Of a DNA stretch of 64,000 nt, positions 1 through 10,740 are shown one piece after another. This DNA is from Brachionus manjavacas (Eukaryota > Rotifera > Eurotatoria > Ploima > Brachionidae). How positions within the stretch are numbered: the first letter of the stretch is position 1; the number at the start of each line of letters is the position of its first letter. Where the stretch lies: NCBI GenBank assembly GCA_019054805.1, contig JAHQIY010000008.1:1783501-1847500 (forward strand), written 5' to 3'. The notes beneath the pieces are model-generated. The model was not told where the DNA came from, ran no database searches, and worked only from the letters and a program-made list of their open reading frames with translations. The translations under genes were made by a program, and so were the position numbers.

Positions 1-852
1 AATTTTAAATATTTATAAAATCGATTCATTGATGAATGATTAAAAATTATTCTATTCAATGCTTAAATGGGCGTCAAAGCCAAGTAAGAAAAATAAGACA
101 ACAAAATAAAAATTAGAAAGTTAAATTGATTTTGTTCAATTTTATTCAATTAATATTTAATGATTTGGACTAATTGATTTTTTTTTTCTAAGTAGAAAAT
201 CAGCTCGTAAAGAAAATAGTTCTTGCGTTAAGTTCCGTATATAAATAAGCTAGAAATTTTTCATTATTTAAAAATTTAGATAAAATCAAATCAGCATAAG
301 ATTTAGAGACACGGTAAAGTTTTTTTTATATTTAATTTTTAGTTCCAAAATTTTTCTTAGCTAATAATTTTGTTTAAGTCTGGTAAAAATTTAGTCAGAC
401 CAAATCAACTCAGAGTTCCAAAATCGGAAACTGCTCTTCAAATTAACTTTATTTTTTTTCAATTTAAATAATTTATTGTAGGTTTTAGAAAAAAAATAAC
501 TAATTTTCAAATGAGATTAAAAATTATTTTTCCTTTTCATTGTAAATTATTCCATGATTTTTTAATATCAACAAAATTTCAAATGTCTTGAACATTGACA
601 AAAAAATAAGGCCAATTTAAATTCGAATTTAAATTTAAACTAATTTGAGTTGATTAGACTCCTAGGGGATTCTTTTTAAATTCTTAAATTTTCAAGCAAT
701 TAATTTTAAATTTTTTAAAATGGCTCTCGATAAGTTACTTGGTAATTTTAATTAATTAAAAAAAAAAAATAAATTTTCAAATAATTTCTATTTAAATGTT
801 TTAATCCCAATATTAGATATTGTTTTTAAATTAAACAACAAAAAAAAGAAAA
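1..852. other. AT-rich upstream region
   Basis: I see no gene here. The stretch is AT-rich with homopolymer runs and leads into the first neuropeptide F gene, so it probably contains that gene's promoter and 5' UTR, but no motif stands out. Confidence 0.5.
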
Positions 853-1375
853 ATGTTTGCAAAAAGTGGATTTCTAAAAGACTTTAGCAATATTTCCAAG
901 TATTCCGTAGCTTTAACATTATTTTTAATCGTTGTTTCTATGTGCGAAAATGTAAGAGCTATGGATAACCAATATTCGGATCTTCCACCGCCACCAGCCA
1001 AGCCAGAAAGATTCACCAGTAAGCAGCAATTGAAGGAATACTTGGTTAAATTGCACGAATACTACGCCATTATCGGTCGACCACGCTTCGGTCGATCCCA
1101 AAACCTATTCAATGAAAATATTCAAAGCTCTGAGTTAGGCACAGATGCCAAAGATAACTCGATCCCAGTCACTTTGGCAATCAACGTCATGGACTTCAAT
1201 GGAGATGGATTTCTCACCAAAAAAGAACTTCGTAATTTCGTTAAATTGGTTGAAGACTATTTGTAAGTGATAAATTAATTTCTTAAATTAAAATACATAG
1301 AAAAAATGTACTCTGTGTGAAAAAAATTCACAATTTTTAATTGTTGTATTTTTTTTGTTTAGTCATCTTGAATAA
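853..1375 (+). CDS. NPF: Neuropeptide F precursor with a C-terminal EF-hand
   Basis: This encodes a secreted neuropeptide precursor. Residues 1-36 form a signal sequence with hydrophobic core LTLFLIVV, probably cut after VRA. The NPF peptide follows to about residue 79 and ends in EYYAIIGRPRF, then Gly-80 as amide donor and Arg-81 as cleavage site. The TSK..L..YL...EYY spacing and RPRF-amide end are typical of protostome NPF. The C-terminal part then holds DFNGDGFLTKKE (residues 114-125), a canonical 12-residue EF-hand loop with Asp1, Asn3, Asp5, Gly6 and Glu12, flanked by helix-forming residues. NPF precursors normally end in a short peptide without such a motif. The reading frame runs to a stop at 1263-1265, but a strong donor GTAAGT at 1263 and an acceptor at 1361-1362 suggest splicing to an end reading DYFHLE at 1375 (140 residues). 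The unspliced end would be DYL. NPF identity is secure; the splice is likely. Confidence 0.88.
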
Positions 1376-1397
1376 TGAATTTAAAATATTTTTTTTT

Positions 1398-1403
1398 AAT
1401 AAA
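1398..1403 (+). terminator. Poly(A) signal of the first NPF gene
   Basis: AATAAA lies about 23 bases after the spliced stop codon and fits the end of the first NPF transcript. Such hexamers also arise by chance in DNA this AT-rich. Confidence 0.5.
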
Positions 1404-2874
1404 ATATTCTAATTAAGTGTTTTTGAAATTTTTCTTTAATAAAAATGTGTACTTATTTAATCATAAATGAAACAAAAATCAAGACATTTTTTGAAGACTT
1501 GGAAATTTTAATTACAATGCTTTTAGGAACGACATTCTTAATTTTTTGCCCAAGTAGAAATTGTGAAACCGTAATTTTTAATTATGAAAGACATCAAATA
1601 ATCTAGTCTAAGATATATCATAAAATAATTTAAGATTTTAAGAAGCTTATCAAATTAAATTACGAATATCAAAATATATTAATGTATCTATATTTAATTT
1701 CATTTAAATTTTGATTAAATTTTATTAAACTATGATCAAGACTGAATCAATCAAAAAAAATAGTCATTTAGCAATGGGATAAGTTTAATTGGTATTTTAC
1801 AGGAAATTTAAAATATGATAAAATTAATCGACTCGTTTTAAAAAATTTTAAATTTCCTCTTGAAACAAAAAAATCGAATTTTTTAGTATAAATTAGAAAA
1901 TAAAAAAAGAATCTCGAAAAATCAGATTTCTAATAACCATTTTACATTTAATAATAAAAATCAGGAAGTATTTGCCAAAATTCCAATTATTAATTTTCAT
2001 GTTTTCTCTTAATTAAAATTAAAAAAAAATATTTTGTAAGAAAAAATTTACAAAAAATACTCTAGTCTGATTTGAATTTGTTAAGTAGATTTTTGATAAA
2101 TCTACTGATGCGCTAATCTATGATTTAGTGGAAGAAAATTATAAATAATTAATAGTCATGAAATAATCCGAAGTGGAAAATCAATTTTGTGGGCTGAAAT
2201 TTTCAAGTACTTGTCAATATTTATTGAATAAATCAGTCAAATATATGAGATAAAAATATTAAATTTTTTGCTAGGAAAAATTTTATTAATTACAAAAATT
2301 AATTTTGAATATGTTTTTGAAAACTGGGTTTCATTCCGAGTTGGAATTATTAGAAAATGATGTTTTCACACTTTTTCAAACTTAATTATTTGCTTTGCAG
2401 TCGTCACTTGAGGTTCAGCCTTAGACTAATTACTAAATTTTTGGATATAAAAAAAAGAAGTAATTAGCCAAAATTAGAATATTTAAAAAAGGAAATGATA
2501 CTGTCATGGCTACAAGATCAAATATTCTACAATAGCAATCATGTTTTAAAATTAAACGACTACTGTTCCAGATAAGAAATGTTTAAAATTTTCAGCTCTA
2601 AGATATTAATTAATTTAGCAATCTTTTTTACGGCAAATTTGCCTTGAGATTTATGTTTTTATTTCGAAAAAAATTCAAATTTCTTAGGTGAATAAAAATT
2701 AGAGGTTCAATCACGCGATTCCTTTGTCACTTTATTTTAATGATTAATTCTTTTTTTCTGTTAGTAATCTGAAGATTAAAGCTTTCGAAATTCTAGAGTA
2801 ATTTGAAGCAAATCGATTAAGATATTTCTTTCAACTAAATATTGAATCATTTTTTAAGATAAAAAGTACAAAGA
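1404..2874. other. Spacer between the two NPF genes
   Basis: About 1.5 kb of AT-rich DNA. No exon or recognisable repeat is visible. It should contain the promoter of the second NPF gene. Confidence 0.5.
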
Positions 2875-3150
2875 ATGAATGTGAAAATTTTGCTCCCAAT
2901 TTTGTTTGGTTTAATTGTTTGTCAACTAATAGCCGAAGCAGTGTCGTTCGGAATTAGAGGCACGTCGGACGAAATGCCCGAGCGACCAGCTGTTTTTACG
3001 AGCAAAAAGGAGCTAATTGATTACATTAAGCGAGTAAACGAATATTATGGCAAGGTTGGACGACCAAGATTTGGCAAGCGCAACTATCCATTATTTGGAA
3101 ACAAATTTAATCATCAGTATAGAGACTCAAACGAATGGAATTTTAATTAA
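2875..3150 (+). CDS. NPF: Neuropeptide F precursor, second copy
   Basis: A 91-residue secreted precursor in a single exon. Residues 1-23 are a signal sequence (KILLPILFGLIVCQL core). The peptide ends in YIKRVNEYYGKVGRPRF, followed by Gly-67 for amidation and Lys-Arg (68-69) for cleavage, then a short 22-residue tail. It matches the first NPF in TSK.(Q/E)L.(E/D)Y(L/I)..(L/V).EYY....GRPRFG, so the two genes are tandem paralogues on the same strand, 1.5 kb apart. Unlike the first copy there is no EF-hand and cleavage is dibasic. No intron interrupts the RPRF codons. As a known family function, NPF signals through NPY-like G-protein-coupled receptors in feeding and related behaviour. Confidence 0.9.
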   Translation: MNVKILLPILFGLIVCQLIAEAVSFGIRGTSDEMPERPAVFTSKKELIDYIKRVNEYYGKVGRPRFGKRNYPLFGNKFNHQYRDSNEWNFN

Positions 3151-3251
3151 CTTAAATAATTTACAACCTAATGAACAAAATGTGAACCAATTTATTCAGA
3201 AGTTAGGATTTTTACAAACTTAACAATCTTTTTAAATTTTTTTTTATTTTT

Positions 3252-3257
3252 AATAAA
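3252..3257 (+). terminator. Poly(A) signal of the second NPF gene
   Basis: AATAAA about 100 bases after the stop codon, the first such hexamer downstream, so the likely cleavage signal. Confidence 0.45.
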
Positions 3258-4594
3258 CTTTTAATCATTTAAAAATTGATCGCATTCTTACAATTTAAAG
3301 ATTTTTTTCTCATACCAAAAATTCAAAATAGCAAAACAGTTAAAATAAAAGATAATAAATTAAAATTTTACTTGTGAATATTACATCTATTTTATTCAAA
3401 TAAATTTATTAAAATTTCATGTAATGAACAAAATTTCAACTAAATGAATTAAAAATTAGCCGATTATCTTAAAACTGACTCTTTTGAGTAGAAGAAATTG
3501 TTCTAATATTCCAACTAACAGATCAATAGCACTAAATGATGTTGATAAATAATAGCCCAAGAAGTGCAAGAGTTCTGACTTGAAAAATATTATTTGAAAG
3601 AAAGAAAATCCTTTATAATGTCAATAGATGTAAAAAAATATTTTTATTATTTATTTTAATTTAAATTTTCGAAAAAGTATGATAAATTCTATTAATTTGT
3701 GTGTATTAAAAAAAATCTGCCATTTTTTTTATAATATTAGTTTAAAAAGATAAAAATGTTATTTTTTATAAAAATTTTGGTAATAAAATGTCACGTCTCA
3801 TTTGAATGAATCAATTTAAACTTTTCTAGGCTCGGATTTTGGGAATTATTGAAAAAAATCAAACCAAAAATACTAAATTTAACTTTAAGAAGTTATTTGG
3901 AATATGATCTAAAAATGTAAAGTGAGTGATTTAAATAGGAGTAGACAATTGTATTTCTTCCGCCAGATATACAAGTTGCTCTCTTTGCAGAGGATTTTTG
4001 CTTTTGGAACAAAAAGAAATAAAAAAAGGAGTCGATTATTTGTGAGTTTCTCTTTATTTCTTGGAAACAAACTCGATCCAAAACTTACAGACACAGATGT
4101 TAAAAGTGGGTTTTAGTCATTTGTTTTTTATTTTATTTTTGTTCTATTTAAAGACATTAATTAAAAAAATAAGAGAGATTTTAAAGATTCACATAAGTTC
4201 GCAATTATAGTTCAGAAGGTAGAAAATAAATCTTAAATTAAAAATTTCTTGATCAATCTGATAATTTATTTCTAAAAATGTGTGATATAGCGACATCTTA
4301 GTCGATATCACTGGAAAGTTGATTAACTTAACCATGAGCGTTTGAGTTAATAAGGAGCATAAATAGCTGCTCCAACACGTCTAACGAAAGATCGGATAGA
4401 CAGGCCCAAGGGTACTAATGTAAACATTACAAAATGTAACAAAGTTTTTTGTCAAATTATCCAAAAATAAAGAAAAGTTTACTAATTTGAATTTATTGAT
4501 TTTTATTGAATTTCGGTGTTTTTTTCACCAAGCTTCACACTATTCAAATATTAAAAAAAAATTTCAAATTTGAAATGGAGTATGCAAGTAATGG
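3258..4594. other. Intergenic, no gene seen
   Basis: AT-rich DNA. Short open frames around 3.9-4.1 kb look like nothing known and overlap on both strands. A slightly more GC-rich patch at about 4285-4430 may be an unrecognised repeat. Confidence 0.4.
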
Positions 4595-5192
4595 TACCGG
4601 CCAAAAAGCCTTACGTAGCACTTGTGAGTCCTCATCTCGAGTACGCGGTGGCTGCTTGATGCCCGTAAACGAAGAAGGACATTTTAGTTCTCAAGAAGGT
4701 ACAAATAAGAGCAACAAAATTGGTCAAATCGTTTTAGCATTTATCATAAAAGACGAGATTAGAGAAGTTGGAACTCACTACCCTGATCAAGAAAAGAGAG
4801 AGAGGAGATCTTGTCGAATATTTCAAGATAGTTAATGGTTTAACTAAAGTGAACTGACACAATCCAAACAACTTTGCGATTCGTTGAGCTGTTCTGATCC
4901 AGCGAGGAGTATACGTGGGTACCAAAAACAGAATTTCCAAATAACTGACGAGAATCAACCAACGAGAGCATTTCATACTTAACAGAGTAGCAGACAACTG
5001 GAACAGATTGCCTCCTGAAGTAGTCAAAGCAAGTTCAAAGAAGTTGTTTAAGAAAATGGTCAACGAAATCAATACGTTGCGATAGATGTAGGAGAATTAA
5101 GCGCTGTTGAAAAGGTATTATAGAGTTCCATATATGTGTTTTCTCCTGGGGGGGGGTAAACCATCGTAGCTCATTATTGTTATTATTATTTA
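4595..5192 (+). mobile_element. 5'-truncated LINE 3' fragment
   Basis: Read on the + strand with several frame changes, this gives the C-terminal part of a CR1/L2-like reverse transcriptase polyprotein: PYVALVSPHLEYAVAA, then LEKLELTTLIK, RERGDLVEYFKIVNGLT, and HFILNRVADNWNRLPPEVV ending in KKMVNEINTLR. Non-LTR elements of this class end with this leucine/arginine-rich region. In-frame stops (for example TGA after AVAA) show it is dead. It finishes in a GGGGGGGGG run and an ATT-rich tail, as expected for the 3' end of a target-primed insertion. Related 3' ends occur on the - strand at 11.6 kb and 34.5 kb. Confidence 0.75.
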
Positions 5193-5316
5193 GCAAAATA
5201 TACAATTTTTGAAGATTATTCAGTGAATTTAACACTTTAGTTTATGAAAAAATATTTTTGACAGTAAACAATTATTTCATTTAATTCAGTTTTATTGAGT
5301 AAAAAAATATCTAAAT

Positions 5317-5632
5317 CTTGGTTAAGCTCTAAGAGTAATGACCGAGAGTTAATTGTAAAAATATAATGTTACATTAATTAATTTAAAAAAAATAATAAAA
5401 AAATTTTATTTATTCATTTGTTCAACTATATTGTAGTGATGTTGGAAAAAATTTAAAATAATTTTTGAAAAATTTTTTTGTTTGGTATTTAGATTACCGC
5501 TTTTTGTTTTTAAACATTTAGTAGATTGTGGTAAATTTACAAAAGTAAAAAAACAAAAATTTACCACTTTTTACGTAAAATAAGGTAATATTTCAATATT
5601 TTTCGTAAATTGTTGCTAAAGCAAAAATTTCT
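5317..5632. repeat. Left arm of a long inverted repeat pair
   Basis: The reverse complement of this block is found at about 17110-17912, once a 520-bp insertion there is removed. Shared stretches include GTTCAA(C/T)TATA, GTATTTAGA, AGTAGATTGTGGTAAATTT and AATTGTTGCTAAAG. Within the arm, GTGGTAAATTT and AAATTTACCAC form an 11-bp hairpin stem that is kept in both arms. The pair brackets about 12.6 kb of transposon debris. The arms may be the ends of one large old element or two independent copies of one repeat family. Confidence 0.7.
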
Positions 5633-7070
5633 AATAGTATATTGAAAACTAGGTCATAGTTTATTGAAAACTCTTAAGATATAAGTTTATTCTTTTTTCG
5701 ATTTTAAAAGCTAAATATGTAATAAGAATGTAAGATATTAATAAAATACGGACCCAAAAGCATAAAGAGAATAATACGAAATTTTCTGTTATTAAAAAAA
5801 TTCAACATTTTTAATGAAAGTGTTTATTTTGTTGTAACAAATTTCTCTCTTATAGGTTTCATCCTCTCTGATCCAATTACCTCCTAATATATTCATGATT
5901 TATATGGATTTCTGCGTCGACATTTCTAAGTATTTAGTATTTTTTAATCTTAATTTTTTAATTAGTAAATTGAGTAAATTTTTTTCAGGATTTTAAGTCA
6001 AAAGTTTAAGCCAAAGCCATTATAATTAAATTCAAAATCAGGACTTGACTTTAGGTCAAAATAAGTTGAAGTTCTCGGCTAATTTATTAGTCTAATAAAA
6101 TTAAATAAAATAAAATAAAATTAAATAAGTTTCTAAAATTTGAATCTCTAAATTGCCTAAAATATTTTTTTGATTTTAGTAGAGATAAAGCGAAAATTTT
6201 AATAGAGATATATGAATTTCAGTCTAAGTCTTAGATCGAAAATGAATTGAAAAATTTGAGAATTTTTTTTAATATTCAAGGGAAATGATATTAAATTTTC
6301 ACACAGTTTTAATGATCTTTCTACTGTTTAATCATCCTCCTACGTTTTAATTTACTTTATTCATTATTCCCTTTAAGTTTTTGACTTTGGGAGTTACTAC
6401 GCCAAACTTTAAATTTTCTATGTAATTATTTTTTCTATCATATTTTTTATCATTACATTAGCTTTTTTCTAAATAGATGAAGAAATTTTTTAGTGCTTTT
6501 TAGATTTGGTGGTGAACAATTTTTAGATTTGGTTAACTAATAGTTCATAAAACCTGAGAACAAGAATTGTTCCTGTAACAGTAACAGTCGTAAGTTTTTA
6601 AAAACTGCTAATATTATCTTTAAGGATCATCTTATCACAAACCCAAAGTCAAAATTTATAAAAAAAAAACTAAGTTTTTAATGCTTGCAATAATAACTTA
6701 AAATTATTTCTTTTTTTGAAACTGAAAAAAATATTTGAAACATCGCACTTTTTCAATGTTATTTCAACATTGGATACATTTTGTAATTCAAACACAAAAA
6801 ATTAAACCGAATTAAAAAAATGCTAGAATATTGAATTTAAAAGAAAATCGTATTTGCCAATTTTCTTTATTTCTACGATTTTCTACTCTAACAGAATTGA
6901 ATTGGGCTACATAATATTAAACAGTCTTAATTTAAAAAAAAAAAAAAAAAAAAAATTTACGTAAAATATGATAAATGATGATATTTTACTTTGATCAATT
7001 TAACAATTTAATTTTTTTTATTAAGGTTTTAAGATATTTTACATAAACTAAACAAAAAGTTGAACATCAC
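5633..7070. other. AT-rich stretch, no gene seen
   Basis: No coding signal. There is a long A run at about 6930-6953. The sequence lies inside the large inverted repeat and is probably transposon-derived, but I cannot name it. Confidence 0.4.
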
Positions 7071-7073
7071 CAG

Positions 7074-7390
7074 TGGCGGAGCCAGAAAGTTAGAATGGTG
7101 TGGCGAACTTCAAGACCAAAGAAGAGGGGATAGAATTGGTGCGTTGAAGGGAGCTTTATAACAAAGGCATCAAATACATTCTGCACTATAAATAAGTTGC
7201 ACTATAATATTTAAATTGCACTATAATATTTACATGCACTATATTAATCAAAGCTGCACTATAAATAACATTCTTACACTATAATATTCTTTAATAAGCA
7301 CTAATATAATGTTTAAAAAGCACTAAAATAATTTTGGACCTGAACTATTTTAATTCATTTTTAGATAAATAAATACAACAAGCACTATTT
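7074..7390. repeat. GCACTATAATA subterminal-type repeat array
   Basis: About nine or ten degenerate copies of a GCACTATAAT(A)-like motif lie at roughly 7183, 7199, 7218, 7236, 7255, 7275 (TACACTATA), 7298, 7319 and 7382, with some irregular spacers. They begin about 100 bases inside CAGTGGCGGAGCCAG (about 7080), a motif of the kind seen at transposon ends, and precede the MULE-type transposase remnant on the opposite strand. Arrays like this commonly serve as subterminal transposase-binding sites. That role is inferred from position. Confidence 0.6.
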
Positions 7391-7545
7391 TTTTCAAATT
7401 ACAATTACAATTATGTGATTTAGAGAGAAAAAAAATATAGTGAAACATACATAAGAATAAAATAAAAAAAAATAATATTGTATTTATTAAGAAGCCGACT
7501 CGTTATTAAATTAACGAATTAAATAAGCTTTTAAGCTTTTTTGAA

Positions 7546-8510
7546 TCAAGTAGGATCTACCACTAGTGCTGCTGCTGCCAAAGTGGGTCTTCCTCGACTA
7601 CGTTTTTTTCCTAATGGCTTGTTGACCGAAGCCATAGGAATCTGGCCATCTCCAATCTTTAACTTTGAGCACACTCCAATGACGTGCTTGCAAATGTAAT
7701 TCTTGCTGTTCCAGTCGCAACTGCATCGCGACAATTTCCATTGCGTTTTTTTGATTTTAATTTCATAAAGGCTGTTTGTTTGCTTAGATAAAACGTCAAA
7801 GGTCTTCCAAATGCATTTGTCTCTAGCATCTTTAAACGCTTCAACATCTTTCTTTTGTAACTTTTTTTTTGTTCGGATGGTATGTAAAAATGAGGCTTAA
7901 CGAGCAACATACTTTTATCTTTTTCAAGCCACTCAAATGCTGCATCGTAGTCTTTTTAAGCGATAAGCGGAACAAATTGGAACATTTTGCGATTGAGATT
8001 TGGTTGCTCATCTGTTCCAGGACTGCGATCGAGGCTCCAGTTTTTGATGATTTCATGCATGGCACAGTGGCAAAAATCTTCCATCGGCATCTGTCTTTGG
8101 AACGTCGAATGTGACTTGATGACTTTATTCGTTGATTCAACTGCATTATTAGTGACTGGAATTCGCTCGTCTTCGTCTGTGAAGAAACCATGATACCATC
8201 CTGGATTCTGTTTGATCCACCATTCGTCGAAATAAAACATGAACACAGTTACTGAGTGATCTTTCTTGTTAAGCCACTTGCGCCGCCAAATGAGATATGC
8301 GTGCTCAAAGACATCTTTGCTCGTAAATTGCTGCATAATGACGATTTCATTCAACAACTGATCGCGATGAGTTTTCGTGACTTTTGACAAAGCGTCTTCC
8401 ACCTTTGTTTTCATGTGGTACCAACACATGATCCTCTCTGGTTTAAAGCCGAGAGCTAATCCAAAGCCATTTGAAATAGCCTGAGCTGCGCCTGCGATCA
8501 CATATAACAA
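7546..8510 (-). pseudogene. MULE-type transposase with SWIM zinc finger, frameshifted
   Basis: Three overlapping reading frames on the - strand together give the middle and C-terminal parts of a Mutator-like transposase. The first frame (8510 down to 7956) has AGAAQAISNGFGLALG, MCWYHMKTKVEDAL, WWIKQNPGWYHGFFTDEDE and TNNAVESTNKVIKSH, the typical TNN..E..N..IK block near the end of the catalytic domain. The last frame has CSCDWNSKNYICKHVIGV, which fits the CxCx(n)CxH SWIM zinc finger, followed by RGRPTLAAAAL. At least two frameshifts break the protein, so it is inactive. A possible 3' splice site (CGCAG) sits just before AGAAQ, so an upstream exon may be lost or lie further right. Confidence 0.8.
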
Positions 8511-8900
8511 AGTAATGAAATTTTAAAATCAGGTTTAAAAAATTCAAAACATAGTAGAGCAAAAAAATTGAATTCATTGGAATAATTAACTATTTAAAAA
8601 ATTAAATAATATATTTAAGAAAATTAAAAATTAAATAATATTTCTTCTATTCTTTTGCCCTAGCAATAATATCAACAATTTTGTAAACGTCAATTTCTTG
8701 TAATTCAGATGACTCAATTCATTATGCTTATTTCATTTAATCTTTCTTGACCTGTCCTGCTTCGAAGTTAAATTTTTATTCTTTTTAAAGCAGAAAAAGT
8801 TCTCTCCAATTATTTTTCCAAATAGTATACATGCTTCTAGAAAATAACTTTGTGTCTAAAAAATATTTTTCAATAATGAATAATCTAAAAAGTCTTTAAA

Positions 8901-9560
8901 ATGATAAACATTGAAAGCGATGATGAATTTTACTCTGACGATGAAGACGCAGTAACTCCATGTATTAGTTTCGAATAAATTGCTCTAGAATTCGACGAAC
9001 AGTTTGATAAACAACTTGGTAAAACAAAAAGAAGGGGAGTATATTGGGAGTTTTAGTCAGGATTAGATGATTATCAAGAAGCACTCAACACAATTAAAAA
9101 CAAATGGATTCTTACCAAATCTTAAAGGACGAAAAAAGGTCTTAAAGAATACCACAAGTCTGCCGCTAACCAAAAATGTAATGCTCAAATGCATTTATAT
9201 ATCTATTGAACGATAGCCACCATGTTAATCTGTTTCGAGATACAGAGGAGCACAAATATGATATAATCGTCAACCTAAAGAGATTAAAAAGAAAATCCTC
9301 GAACTTTATGAACTTAGAATTACTCAACCGTTGGATATTATTTAAAGTTTACGTAAGCATAGCTTCACAAATGTCCCTACTCCAAGACAAATCACAAATT
9401 TTATGGCACAAAAAAAAAAATTTAACTAAACAACTAAATAGCCCACTACCTAGTTTTCCTAATAAAGCTTTTGTTGTAAATTACGAAGTGGTCGCTAATA
9501 AAAAAACGATCCAATATATACGAATGATCGTATTGTAGTGGTGGACGCACCAAAACAGCA
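8901..9560 (+). pseudogene. Degenerate N-terminal region of a MULE-like protein
   Basis: The + strand reads MINIESDDEFYSDDEDAVTP, then VYWEF, YQEALNTIKNKWILTKS, EYHKSAANQKCNAQMHLYI, VNLFRDTEEHKYDII, KKILELYELRITQPLDII and RKHSFTNVPTPRQITNFM, with stops and frame changes between. The arrangement resembles the acidic and FLYWCH-like N-terminal region of animal MULE proteins. It lies on the opposite strand to the catalytic remnant at 7.5-8.5 kb, so it belongs to another copy or to an inverted half. The mariner element begins 50 bases further on. The family call is moderate. Confidence 0.5.
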
Positions 9561-9884
9561 ACAACAACATCACAAAGAAAGAATTTCAAATAAATTTTTT
9601 TTTTAATTTTTAAAGGTATGGTCCCTTTCTTTGATAAATATTTTAACGATTTTAATAAAAAGCCGCTAAATAAAGTATATCATTTAAAATCTAAGATCCT
9701 AAGCTACAAAATAATATATAATTCTTAATAGTTGTACAAGGATTCGATGAAAAATAATGGATGAGGTATAATAAAACATAAAAAATTTAAAAAAAAACAT
9801 TAAAAAAGAATTCACAACATAAAAATAATTTTTATTTATCAAACTGACAAAAAAACATAAGTTAATTGTTATTAACCACCAACA

Positions 9885-10083
9885 CCTAAACCTAAACGAC
9901 CAACCCTCAACGAGTTGAAGGCCTGGATACTCCACAGTTAGGACTTGGGGAGGTCTTAGCTCGAACACTCATCGTCCCACATTCCTTCTCGCCAAACGCA
10001 CAACCATAGCGATTAAAGTTGTTTTGGATTGCTCGCAGGGTGATTTCCTGCTATGACTCAATTTATTATTATTATTATTATTA
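9885..10083 (+). repeat. SINE or LINE 3'-end insertion with ATT tail
   Basis: A GC-richer block of about 175 bases, unlike its surroundings, ends in (ATT)n at 10062-10083, the signature of a target-primed retroposon. No clear RNA polymerase III A box is visible. GCTCGAACACTC is only loosely like a B box, so a truncated LINE 3' UTR is as likely as a SINE. A sequence next to it (GAATAAAACATAAATTATTT) occurs twice, about 90 bases apart, a small local duplication. Confidence 0.5.
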
Positions 10084-10364
10084 TAAACTAAGAATAAAAC
10101 ATAAATTATTTTTGATTTAATTAATAAAAAAACTTCAAAATAGAGAAAAAAACATAAGTCAATTGTTATTAAAATAAGAATAAAACATAAATTATTTTTG
10201 ATTTAATTAATTAGTCCTTTTCATACCATGGTCCTACTATTCTTTTTTAACGATTGAGTCTATATCGCAACAACCTACTAGATGTATGCAAACAGCTGAA
10301 TCCAAAAATTGACAGCAGCTACAATAAGTTCAATCAGGACAAAAGCAATTTGGGTTTATTTCTA

Positions 10365-10740
10365 CTAAATATTAATCGCTCCATTTAATAAAATATCATC
10401 ATTTTCTTTTTCTTCCTCTAATTTTGCTATTGATTCTAAATATTTTTTTGCCTCCATTTTGGTAGATAGTTTAGCAAAAGAACATATTGGAGTAATGTAT
10501 TCGATACGAGACTCAAATGTTACCACTTTTTTAAAAATCTCAAAAACTGGCAACAAATTGAATTTGGTTCTTGCTGTAAAGAATCTTTTGATTTTATTAT
10601 TGTACGATTCAATCGGATAATTTGACATAGCATAACCAGGAGGTGTTTAAAACAATTGCCAATTACAAAATGGCTCAGCGAGCCATTGTTTTGAAAAATA
10701 TTTAACAAAATCGTTCAAATGTTTATTTTTTTTCCATTTA
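10365..10740 (-). pseudogene. MULE transposase fragment
   Basis: The - strand reads FVKYFSKQWLAEPFCNWQLF, then a frame break, then MSNYPIESYNNKIKRFFTAR followed by a region rich in Lys and Glu. The NYPIE..N..IK block matches the conserved segment after the MULE catalytic domain. Only this part remains. Its position inside inverted ends with a 9-bp target duplication supports the assignment. Confidence 0.7.

Noticed and set aside
7180-7400. CRISPR-like repeat array
   Set aside because: Copies are degenerate, spacing is irregular, the genome is eukaryotic and no cas genes are present.
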